Part shown: piece by piece, positions 9,668 through 20,421 of the stretch
Layout: every line of letters starts with the position of its first letter
Position numbering within the stretch: the stretch's first letter is position 1
Assembly (NCBI GenBank): GCA_021464525.1
Contig: JADRCO010000767.1
Location: forward strand, 1-26,766
Source of the DNA: Rhizophagus sp. LPA8_4_AMF
Taxonomy: Eukaryota > Glomeromycota > Glomeromycetes > Glomerales > Glomeraceae
DNA length: 26,766 nt
Reading direction: 5' to 3'
Translations under genes and position numbers: made by a program
Notes under the pieces: model-generated
Told to the model about the DNA's origin: nothing
The model's database searches: none
Seen by the model: the letters and a program-made list of their open reading frames with translations, nothing else

Positions 9668-12600
9668 CTAATATTTAAATAATTTTTAAATAAAGAATTT
9701 AGTTAATTTAAATTATATGAATTTAAATTATGTGTAAATATTAATATAATATATACAATAGAATAAATAAATTACTCACGCTCTAAGTTATTAATTAATA
9801 ATATTTAAATAAAGAAGTTAGTCAGTTGAATTTATATGCAAATACTATATAAATATAACAGAATTAAAAAAGAATTTACTTGCTATATTATTAATTTAAA
9901 TAAATAATTCAATTAGTTTCAATTTTATGTAAATATTATAGTAGTATTAAATAAATAATATATAACTTACTTGCTATATTATTAAATAAATAATGTTTTA
10001 AATAAAAATTTAGTCAGTTTAAATATTATGCAAATATTACATAAATTAATAGAATTAAATAAATAACTTACAAGCTACATTATTAAATAAAAAATTTTTT
10101 AAATAAAAAATTAAATTAGTTTAAATTTTATGTAAATAAGAAATAATATATAACTTACGAGCTATATTATTAAATAAATAATTGTTTAGATAATAAAGAA
10201 TTTGGTTAATGTAAATTATATAAATATGATAGCATTAAAGAAATAACATAACTTACAAGCTATAATATTAATAAATGATTTTTTAAAGAATTTAGTTAGT
10301 GTAAATATTATAGAAATATAATATAATAGTATTAAATAAAATTAATATATAACTTACAAGCTATAATATTGATAAATAATTTTTTAAATAAAGAATTTGA
10401 TTAGTTTAAATTTTATGTAAATAAGAAATAATATATAACTTACAAGCTATATTAGTAAATAAATAATTGTTTAAATAATGAAGAATTTAGTTTATGCAAA
10501 TTATATAAATATGATAGAATTGATAGCATTAAAGAAATAATATATAACTTACAAGCTATAATATTAATAAATGATTTTTTAAAGAATTTAGTTAGTGTAA
10601 ATATTATATAAATATAATATAATAGTATTAAATAATTAATATATAACTTACAAGCTATAATATTAATAAATAATTTTTAAATAAAGAATTTGATTAGTTT
10701 TAATTTTTATGTAATAAGAAATAATATATAACTTACGAGCTATATTATTAAATAAAATAATAAAGAATTTGGTTAATATAAATTATATAAATATGATTAA
10801 CGAAATAACATATAACTTACAAGCTATAATATTAATAAATGATTTTTTAAAGAATTTAGTTAGTGTAAATATTATATAAAAATAATACAATAGTATTAAA
10901 TAATTAATATATAACTTACAAGCTATACAATCTATAATATTAACAAATAATTTTTTAAATAAAGAATTTGATTAGTTTAAATTATAAGTAAATAAATATT
11001 AAATAAATAAAATAAATGCCATACAAGCTATAGTATTAAATAAATAACATATAACTTACCTGCTATATCTTTAAATAAATAATTTTACAATAAAGAATTT
11101 AGTTCAGTTTAATTATATGCAAATATTATATATTTAATAGAATTAAATAAATAAACTATGACTCACTTGCTATTATTAAATAAACATTTTAAATAAAGAA
11201 TTTATTAGTTAGTTTAATTATATATTAGAAAGTACATTAGAATTAAATAAGTAACATATAGCTTACACACTACATTATTAAATAAATAATTTTTTAATCA
11301 AAGAATTCAATTAGTTAAAATTTTTATGTAAATATTAAATATTATATTACTAAATAAATAAATAACACAACTTACCTGCTAAATTGTTAAATAAATAATT
11401 TTATAATAAAGAATTTAGTTAGTTTGAAGTATATGAAAATATTATATACATTCAATAGAATTAAATAAATAACGTATATCTTACGTTCTATATTATTAAA
11501 TAAAGAATTTTTTAAATGAAGAATTCAATTAGTTTAAATTTTAAGCAAATATTATATAAATAAGATATTATTAAATTAAAAATATAGTTAGTTTAGATTA
11601 TATGTAAATATATAATACAATAGAATTAATAAATAACATAAAACTTACTCTCTATTTTATTAAGTAAAATAAAGAATTTAGTTAGTTAAAATATATATGT
11701 TTATATAATGAAATTAAATAAATCACTTACGAGCTATATTATTAAATAAATAATTTTTTAAACAAAGAATTCAATTAGTTAAAATTTTTATGTAAATATT
11801 AAATATTATATTATTAAATAAATAAATAATAAAGAATTTAGTTAGTTTGAAGTATATGAAAATATTATATACATTCAATAGAATTAAATAAATAACGTAT
11901 ATCTTACGTTCTATATTATTAAATAAAGAATTTTTTAAATGAAGAATTCAATTAGTTTAAATTTTATGCAAATATTTATATAAATAAAATATTATTAAAT
12001 AAATAACAATAACTTACCTGCTAAATTGTTGACTAAATAATATTATAATAAAGAATTTAGCTAGTTTAAATTATATACAATTATTATATAAATTAAATAA
12101 ATAACTTACAATCTATGCCAACATTATTAAATAAATTATCAAAAAGATTAGTCTTAAATTATATATAAATATAGTAGATTAAAAAAACAACTTATAACTT
12201 ACCATCTAAAGTCTTTGAATAATTTACTAAATATAGAGTTTAGTTAATCTAAATTATATGTAAATATTATGAAAACATAACAGAATTAAATAAATAACAT
12301 ATATCTTACGTTCTATATTATTAAATAAAGAATTTTTAATAAAGTATTCAATTAGTTTAAATTATATGCAAATATTATATAAATATAATATAATCAAATA
12401 AGTAGATATAACTTACGCCCTAAATTATTAAATTAATAATTTTTAAATAAAGAATTTATTAGTTAGTTTAAATTATATACAATTATTATATAAATTAAAT
12501 AAATAACTTACAATCTATGCCAACATTATTAAATAAATTATCAAAAAGATTAGTCTTAAATTATATATTAATATAATAGATTAAATAAATAACTTATAAC

Positions 12601-15600
12601 TTACCATCTAAAACATTTAAATAATTTTTTAAATATAGAATTTAGTTAATCTAAATTATATGCAAATATTATGAAAACATAACAGAATTAAATAAATGGC
12701 TTATAACTTACAAGCTATATTATTGATAAATAGTTTTTAACAAAATTTTGTTAGTTTAAATTATATGCAAATATTATATAATATAACATAATTAAATAAA
12801 TAATACATAACATACAACCTATATTATTAAATAAGAATTTAGTTAGTTTAAATTATATATAAATATTATATAAATATCAAAATATCACAAATTAAATAAA
12901 TTATAACTTACTATCTAAAAATATTTTTAAATAAAAAATATAGTTAGTTTAGATTATATGTAAATATACAAATACAATAGAATTAATAAATAACATAAAA
13001 CTTACTCTCTATTTTATTAAGTAAAATAAAGAATTTAGTTAGTTAAAATATATATATATATAATAAAATTAAAAAAATCACTTACGAGCTATTATTAAAT
13101 AAAGAATTTTTAAATAAAGAATTCAATTAGTTTAAATTTTATGTAAATAAATATATAACACAACTTACCTGCTAAATTGTTAATAAATAATTTTATAATA
13201 AAGAATTTAACTAGTTAAAATTATATACAATTATTATATAAATTAAATAAATAACTTACAATCTATGCCAACATTATTAAATAAATTATCAAAAAGATTA
13301 GTCTTAAATTATATATAAATATATAGATTAAATAAACAACTTATAACTTACCATCTAAAACATTTAAATAATTTATTAAATATAGAATTTAGTTAATCTA
13401 AATTATATGTAAACACTTTGAATTAAATAAATAACATATATCTTACATTCTACATTATTAAATAAATAATTTTTTAAATAAAGTATTCAATTAGTTTAAA
13501 TTATATGCAAATATTATATAATATAATTAATATAATTAAATAAGTAGATATAACTTACGCCCTACATTATTAAATTAAAAATGTTTAAATAAAGAATTTA
13601 TTAGTTAGTTAAATTATATACAATTATTATATAAATTAAACAAATAACTTACAATCTATGCCAACATTATTAAATAAATTATCAAAAAGGTTAGTCTTAA
13701 ATTATATATAAATATAATAAATTAGATAAACAACTTATAACTTACCATCTAAAACATTTATATGATCTTTAAATAGAATTTAGTTAATCTAAATTATATG
13801 TAAATAATATGAAAACATAACAGAATTAAATAAATGGCTTATAGCTTACAAGCTATATTATTGATAAATAATTTTTAATAATATTTTGTTAGTTTAAATT
13901 ATATGCAAATATAATATAATGTAATAGAATTAAATAAATAATACATAACATACAACCTATATTATTAAATAAGAATTTAGTTAGTTTAATATTTATATAT
14001 ATAATAAAATTAAATAAATCACTTACGAGCTATATTATTAAATAAATAATTTTTAAATAAAAGAATTCAATTAGTTTAAATTTTATGTAAATATTAAATA
14101 TAATATTATTAAATAAATAACACAACTTACCTGCTAAATTGTTAAATAAATAATATTATAATAAAGAATTTAGTTAGTTTAAATCATATGAAAATATTAT
14201 ATGCATTTAATAGAATTAAATAAATAACATGTATCTTACGTTCTACATTATTAAATAAAGAATTTTTTAAATAAAGAATTCAATTAGTTTAAATTTTATG
14301 CAAATATTATATAAATATTAAATAAATAACATAACTTACCTGCTAAATTGTTAACTAAATAATATTACAATAAAGAATTTAGTTAGTTTATATTATATGC
14401 AAATATTATATATATCTAATAGAATTAAATAAATAATATAAACTTACATTCTAAATAAACAATATTTTTAAATAAAGAATTTAGTATTTAGTTTAATAAA
14501 TTGTATGTAAATATTATAATTTAATAAGTAAATCACTTACGAGCTATATTATTAAATCAATAATTTTTATATAAAGAATTTTATTAATTAGTTTAAATTA
14601 TATGTAAATATTATAAATTAAATAAATAACTCACAATCTATGTCAATATTATTAAATAAATTATCAAAAAATTTAGTTAGCTTAAATTATATATAAATAT
14701 AATAAAATTAAAATAACTTACCATCTAAAATATTTAAATAATTTTTTTAAATGTAGAATATAGTTAATCTAAATTATGCATAAGTATTATAGCAATATAA
14801 TAGAATTAAATAAATAACTTGAAACTTACCAACTAAAATATTTAAACAATTATTTGAATAAAGAATTTAGTTAGCTTAAATTATGTGCAAATATTTATAA
14901 ATATAGTAGAACTAAATAAATAATGCATAACATACAACCTATATTATTAAATAAGAATTAGTTAGTTTAAATTATATATAAATATTGTATAAATACCAAA
15001 ATGTCATAAATTAAATAAATTATAACTTACTATCTAAAAATATTTTTAAATAAAAAATATAGTTAGTTTAGATTATATGTAAATATATATACACTATAGA
15101 ATTATATAAATAATTTATAACTTACAAGCTATATTATTAAATAAATAAATTTTAAATAAAGAATTTAGTTAATTTAAATTGTATGAAATATTATAGAATT
15201 ATAATAGAATTAAATAAATAACTTACCAGCTATGATATTATTAAATAAAGAATTTTTAAATAAAGAATTTAGTTAATATAAATTATATTTAAATATTACA
15301 TGAATGTAATAAAGTTGAATATATAACATGATATAACGTACGAGCTATATTATTAAATAAATTAAAAATTAAGTTAATATAAGGTACATATAAATATTAT
15401 GTAAATATGATAGAATTAAATAAATAATTTGAACTTACGAGCTATATTATTAAATAAATTAAGAATTTAATTAGTTTAAATTATATACAAATATTATATA
15501 AATATAATAGAATTAAATAAATAACTTACAAGCTAAATTATTAAATAAACAAAGAATTTAATTATTTAAATTATATGCAAATATTATATAAATATAATCA

Positions 15601-18600
15601 AATTAAATAAATAGTATAGTATATGACTTACGAGCTATATTATTAAGTAAAATAAAGAATTTAGTTAATTTTAAATTATATATAAATATTATGTAAATAT
15701 AATAGAATCAAATAAATATTATAACTTACTTGCTATAAATTGAAGAATTTAATTAATTCAAATTATACATATAAATATTACTATGTATATATAGTAGAAT
15801 TAAATAAATAACATATGATATACTGTACCTCCTATATTATTAAGTAAATAATTTTAAAAAAATTTAGTTAATTTAGATCATATTTAATTATTAAATAAAT
15901 GACTTATAACTTACTTGCTATATTATAAAATAAATTAAAGAATGTAGTTAGTATAAATTATATGCAAATATTATATAAATATAATAAATTTAAATAAATA
16001 ACATGTAACTTACAAGCTATATTATTAAATAAATAATTTTCAAATTAAATATCAATATAAGGTATTATAATGTATACATAAATACTTAATATATTAAATA
16101 TAACTTACGAGCTATATTAACAAATAAGTAATTTTTAATAGTCAATTTAAATTTTTAATAAATACTATATATATATTATTAAATAAATAACATATAACTT
16201 ACGAGCTATATTATTAAATAAATAATTTTTTAAAATAAGAATTAGTTAATTTAAATAATATGTAAATATAATACAAATAGAATAGAATTAATAAGAAACA
16301 TACAAGCTATATAATTAAATAAATAATTTTTTAGATAAAGAATTTAGTTAGTATAAGTTATATGCAAATATTATAAATATAATAAAATTAAATAAATAAC
16401 ATATAACTTACGAGCTATATTATTAAATAAAGAATTAGTCAATTTAAAATATATGTAAATAATATACAGACTTAATAGAATTAAGTAAATAATGTATAAC
16501 TTACTTACTATATTATTAAATAAAAAAAAATTAATTAGTTTAAATTACTTATAAGTATTATATAAATAAAAATTAAACAAATAATATAACATATAACATA
16601 CTTCCTATATTATCAAATAAATAAATTTTTAAGCAAAAAATTTGTAAGCTTAAAAATACATATAATATTATATAAATATAATAAGTAATTTACGAGCTAC
16701 ATTATTAAATAAATATTTTTTAAATAAAAAATTTAGTTAGTTTAAATTAAATGCAAAACTATATATATAATAGATAACATATAACATACTTCCTATATTA
16801 TTAAATAGATAATTTTTTCAAACAAAAATTTAGTTAATTTTAAATTATATAAATAATAAATATAATAGAATTAAATAAATAGCTTATAACTCACTGTCTA
16901 AAATATTTGAATAAAGAATTTGATTAGTTTAAATTATATATAAATGTTATATTATTATTAGATTAAATTAATAACTTATAACTTACCATCTAAAATATTT
17001 GAATAGTTTTTTAGATAAAGAATTTAGTTAGTTTAAATTATATGTAAATATACTATAAATATCATAAATCAAATAATATATAACATACAAGCTATATTAT
17101 TAAATAAATAATTTTTTAAATAAAAATTAGTTAATTTCAAATTATATATAAATATTATACATATATAATATATATTTAAATAAATAACTTACAATCTATA
17201 TTATTAAATAAATAATTTTTTAAATAAAAAATTTAATTAGCTTAAATTATATATATAAATATTTTATAAATGTAATAGAATTAAATAAATAATTTATAAC
17301 TTACCATTTAAAATGTTTGTATAATCTTTTAAATAAAAATTTGGTTAGTTTAAACTATTGCAAGTATAATATTAATATAATAGAATTAAATAAACAACTT
17401 ATAACTTACCATCTAATATATTTGAATAATTTTTTAAATAAAAAATTTAGCTAGTTTAAATTATTTGCAAATGCATAAATATAATAAAATCAAATAAATA
17501 GTACATACAAGCTATATTATTAAATAAAATAAAGAATTCAGTTAATTTAAATTATATGCAAATATTATATAAGGCCACTACAAATTAATTTTTAGCTTAA
17601 CTTCCTCCCCTCTCAATTTTTGAAAATTTAAAAGGTTAAATTAAACATTTATCTTCATATACTTTTAAAGCACACCTTTTCTTTCTTAAAATTAAGTAGT
17701 ATCAAATAACCAAATACTTCCAATTTTACCAAAAATTTCTGAAATTTTTAATGTTTAAATGTCATGTTTGCTTAAATTGTTCCCTCCCATCCTCTCAAAT
17801 ATTTGATCCAAAAAGGACTTTAAATTAATTATTAATTTGGAATGGCCTAAATATAATAGAAGTATTATATAAATATAATAGAATTAAATAATAGTATATA
17901 ACTTACAAGCTATATCATTGATAAATAATTTTTAATAAAATTTTGTTAGTTTAAATTATATATAAATAAATATAATAAAAATATATAAACAACTTATAAC
18001 TTACAAGCTATATTATTAAACAATTTTTAAATTTTAGTTAGTTTAAATTATATGCAAATATTATACAAGCATAATAGAATAAAATAAATCTTACTCCCTA
18101 AATTATAAAATAAATGATTTTTTAAATTAAAAATTTAATTATATCAAATTATATATAAATGTAATAAAATTGAATAAATAATATAATAACTTACGAGCTA
18201 TATTGTTAATAAATCATTGTTTAAATAAATAATTTAGTTAGTTTAAATTATATCTAATATATGTAAATATTATTTGAATATAATAAAATTAAATAAATAA
18301 CATATAACTTACGAAGAACTATTATTAATATAATTTTTAAATAAAGAATTTAGTTAGTTTAAATTATTTAAATTATATGTAAATATTATATGGATATAAC
18401 AAAAGTAAATAATAATATATAACTTACTTGCTATATTTATTATATTAAACAAATAATTTTCAGAATAAAGAATTTAGTCAATTTAAATTGTATGTTAATA
18501 TTATTTAAATATAATAAAATTAAATAAATAACATATTACTTACAAACTATTATTAATATAATTTATAAATAAAGAATTTAGTTAGTTTAAATTATAATAG

Positions 18601-19941
18601 AATTAAATAAATAATATATAACTTACTTGCTATATTATTAATAAATAATTTTTTAAATAAAAGAATTTAGTTAAATTAAATTATATAAATATAATATGGA
18701 TATTGGTAAAATTAAATTAATAACATATAACTTACGAGCTAAATTATTAGTAAATAATTTTAATAATTTTTAAATAAAATATTTAATTAGTTTAAATTAA
18801 ATATTATAAGATTAAATAAATAACATATAACTTACAAGCTATATATTATTAATAAATAATTTTTTAAATAAAGAATTTAATTAGTTCAAATTATATATGA
18901 ATATTATATAAATACAATAAATAACTTACAAGCTATATTATTAAATAAATAAATTTTTAAATAAAAATTTAGTTAGTTTAAAATTAAATGCAAAAATTAT
19001 ATATATAATAGAATTAAACAAATAACATATAACATACTTCCTATATTATTAAATAAATAGTTTTTTAAATAAAGAATTTAATAAGTTTAAATTATATAAA
19101 TTATATGTAAATATTATATGGATATAATAAAATTAAATATAATATATAACTTACTTGCTATATTTATTATGTTAAACAAAGAATTTTCAGAATAAAGAAT
19201 TTAGTTAATTTAAATTGTATGTAAATATTATTTGAATACAATAAAATTAAATAAATAACATATAACTTACGAACTATTATTAATATAATTTTTAAATAAA
19301 GAATTTAGTTAGTTTAAATTATATCTAAATATATAAAATTAAATATAATATATAACTTACTTGCTATATTTATTATATTAAACAAATAATTTTCAGAATA
19401 AAGAATTTAGTTAATTTAAATTGTATGTAAATATTATTTAAATATAATAAAATTAAATAAATAACATATAACTTACGAACTATTATTAATATAATTTTTA
19501 AATAAAAAATATAGTTAGTTTAGATTATATATAAATTATACGTAAATATTATATGGATATAATAAAATTAAATAATATATAACTTACTTGCTATATTTAT
19601 TATATTAAATAAATAATTTTCAGAATAAAGAATTTAGTTAATTTAAATTGTATGCTAATATTATATAAATATAATAAAATTAAATAAATAACATATAACT
19701 TACGAACTATTTTTAATATAATTTTTAAATAAAGAATCTAGTTAGTTTAAATTATTGTATGTAAATATTATATAAATATATAGAATAAAATATAACTTAC
19801 TTGCTATTATTATTAAATAAATAATTTTTTAAATAAAGAATTTAGTGAATTTAGTTAGTTTTAGAATTAAATAATTTAATTATGGTGCAGATATCTACGT
19901 TCATGCTATATGCTTTTACCTTTATCGTTATTTTGAGCCAT
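8019..19941 (-). CDS. Coiled-coil gene with about 98 three-base microexons
   Basis: Proposed model: first exon 19920-19941 (ATG, 22 nt), then 98 microexons (97 of 3 nt, one of 6 nt), then terminal exon 8019-9667. The total is 1968 nt, 656 codons with the stop, so the frame closes. First-exon length gives phase 1 and the terminal exon needs phase 1 (its first two bases, GC, complete a codon). The triplets in phase 1 contain no stop; phase 0 meets a TAA and phase 2 makes TGA wherever ATG precedes an A. Predicted protein: MAQNNDK, about 99 disordered Ser/Pro-rich residues, a basic stretch (about 107-124) and a coiled coil of about 500 residues. The 99 introns are 70-116 nt, except for 32 nt (11028-11059), 161 and 174 nt where junctions were lost, and 395 nt with an inserted MITE. 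Skipping any microexon also keeps frame, so a direct first-to-last splice is equally in frame. Splicing is inferred, not shown. Confidence 0.6.
9668..11099 (-). repeat. Intron-triplet array, block A (15 units)
   Basis: Low plus-strand coordinate and mRNA-sense triplet of each microexon: 9780 AGC; 9880 CAA; 9971 CAA; 10072 CTT; 10159 CTC; 10257 CTT; 10358 CTT; 10444 CTT; 10553 CTT; 10652 CTT; 10737 CTC; 10821 CTT; 10920 CTT; 11025 CTT; 11060 CAG. In phase 1 and transcript order they read TASSSPSSSSSPSTK. The long CTT run means that one unit added is one Ser codon added, a codon expansion at 100-bp scale. The pair at 11025 and 11060 leaves only 32 nt between them, too short for a normal intron, so one of them is probably skipped. 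Confidence 0.75.
11100..12711 (-). repeat. Intron-triplet array, block B (15 units)
   Basis: Triplets: 11167 CAA; 11267 TGT; 11376 CAG; 11485 AAC; 11649 AGA; 11731 CTC; 11908 AAC; 12018 CAG; 12110 ATT; 12203 ATG; 12310 AAC; 12417 GGC; 12512 ATT; 12605 ATG; 12712 CTT. In transcript order they read SYDWQHDSEPQKPVS. Two introns are about 160-174 nt (11488-11648 and 11734-11907), each apparently two units whose middle junction has been deleted. About 130 bp around 11407-11535 is nearly identical to 11829-11957, a recent segmental copy. Confidence 0.75.
12715..14450 (-). repeat. Intron-triplet array, block C (18 units)
   Basis: Triplets: 12816 GTT; 12912 ATA; 13006 AGA; 13086 CTC; 13169 CAG; 13260 ATT; 13352 ATG; 13447 AAT; 13559 GGC; 13653 ATT; 13746 ATG; 13850 CTT; 13954 GTT; 14027 CTC; 14131 CAG; 14240 AAC; 14340 CAG; 14448 AAT. 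In transcript order they read QSEPARSYDWQYDSAQNS. The series CAG, ATT, ATG, AA(C/T), GGC, ATT, ATG, CTT, GTT is shared with block B at an offset of about 1.15 kb (12 units). This is a higher-order repeat that copied nine codons together with their introns. Confidence 0.75.
14451..16013 (-). repeat. Intron-triplet array, block D (15 units)
   Basis: Triplets: 14541 CTC; 14635 ATT; 14722 ATG; 14830 TTG; 14936 GTT; 15031 ATA; 15126 CTT; 15227 CTG; 15342 CTC; 15439 CTC; 15530 CTT; 15632 CTC; 15730 CAA; 15829 GAG; 15915 CAA. In transcript order they read SRATPSPPAYSFDDS. All donors are GT, including the off-consensus GTACG at 15342 and GTACAG at 15829. Branch-site motifs like AACTAAC lie about 40 nt before most acceptors. 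Confidence 0.75.
16014..17571 (-). repeat. Intron-triplet array, block E (16 units)
   Basis: Triplets: 16014 CTT; 16109 CTC; 16203 CTC; 16304 CTT; 16412 CTC; 16505 TAA; 16602 GAA; 16694 CTC; 16790 GAA; 16895 ACA; 16987 ATG; 17089 CTT; 17193 ATT; 17305 ATG; 17410 ATG; 17509 CTT. In transcript order they read SYDDSYDRTRITPSPP. The unit at 17305 has AA instead of AG as acceptor and is the only one of the 98 with a broken site; skipping it removes one Asp. The TAA at 16505 would be a stop in phase 0 but is split across two codons in phase 1. Confidence 0.75.
17572..17847. mobile_element. 276-bp MITE inside one array intron, TA target duplication
   Basis: The insert has inverted ends: AGGCCACTACAAATTAAT on the left and GGCCATTCCAAATTAAT read inward from the right. 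TA on both sides (17570-17571 and 17848-17849) gives a Tc1/mariner-like duplication. Joining the flanks restores the array consensus ATATTATATAAATATAATAG. It carries CCTCCC tracts, unlike the array. It lengthens one intron to 395 nt without touching either splice site. Confidence 0.8.
17848..19919 (-). repeat. Intron-triplet array, block F (19 units, nearest the first exon)
   Basis: Triplets: 17907 CTT; 18005 CTT; 18095 GGA; 18195 CTC; 18313 TTCTTC (6 nt); 18428 CAA; 18544 TTT; 18627 CAA; 18736 CTC; 18836 CTT; 18930 CTT; 19038 GAA; 19155 CAA; 19271 TTC; 19361 CAA; 19477 TTC; 19588 CAA; 19704 TTC; 19801 CAA. In transcript order they read AIPIPIPRTSSPISILPRTS. From 19155 to 19803 the units alternate CAA and TTC as a dimer of about 220 bp, which makes the Pro-Ile repeat. 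PRTSS-like runs recur. The 6-nt exon looks like a doubled TTC and keeps frame. Confidence 0.75.
19920..19941 (-). other. Candidate first exon, MAQNNDK plus one base
   Basis: ATG lies in a good context (G at -3, G at +4). Seven codons are followed by AAAG/GTAAAAG, a reasonable donor, with GT at 19918-19919. Its 22 nt give phase 1, the phase that the terminal exon needs. It sits exactly at the array edge: the first array acceptor is 116 nt downstream, an intron length typical of the array. This is the only ATG-donor pair I saw at that edge. Confidence 0.6.
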
Positions 19942-20421
19942 TACCGAATAATTTTATTGGAATTCTTCCTAAATGATAGGGTAAATCCAATTAAACGCCT
20001 TTATTAGAGAATATATATATAATTGTTTGTGTAATATTATTTATGCATAATGCAGACGCCAATTTTCAGGTTTCAATTTCGGATTTATCTAACTAGGTAA
20101 CAGAAACCGTTGATCACAAGATTTCACTAGTCAAAAAAGGAATATTCGGCCTTAGTAAAATTCGGCCTATTATTCGACTAAATTAAAAAAATTCGACCTC
20201 AATTAGTAATGATCTACGATTAGACATTGGGTCGAATAGTTGCATTAATCAGTTAGACGTTACGCGTATTAAAAGTTTAAAAAAGGAACATCTTATGCAT
20301 TTTTTTTTAAACTTTTATCAAACCCATCAAACTTCCTTTGGCTTGGGAAAAAAATATATTTTTTTTTAAAATTTTAATGTGGCTCATTGTTCCCTCGAGT
20401 TCCCGAGTTCTGAGTATTTCT
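19942..20421. promoter_or_regulatory. Divergent intergenic region between the two arrays
   Basis: A run of alternating TA (20011-20020) lies about 75 bp upstream of the minus-strand first exon and is a candidate TATA element. The region from 20140 to 20240 has repeated TTCGGCC, TTCGACC and GGGTCGAA motifs in both orientations that look like element debris. On the plus side it leads to an ATG at 20422 that may begin the second array. If both arrays are genes they diverge from here. Confidence 0.35.

Noticed and set aside
9668-19919. CRISPR-like or centromeric satellite reading of the 10-kb array
   Set aside because: The spacers are 3 nt, not unique 30-nt spacers, and the genome is eukaryotic. 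A plain satellite does not explain why GT and AG are kept in almost every unit or why spacers are always multiples of three. A satellite of intron origin with fossil splice sites remains possible and is stated as the main alternative.
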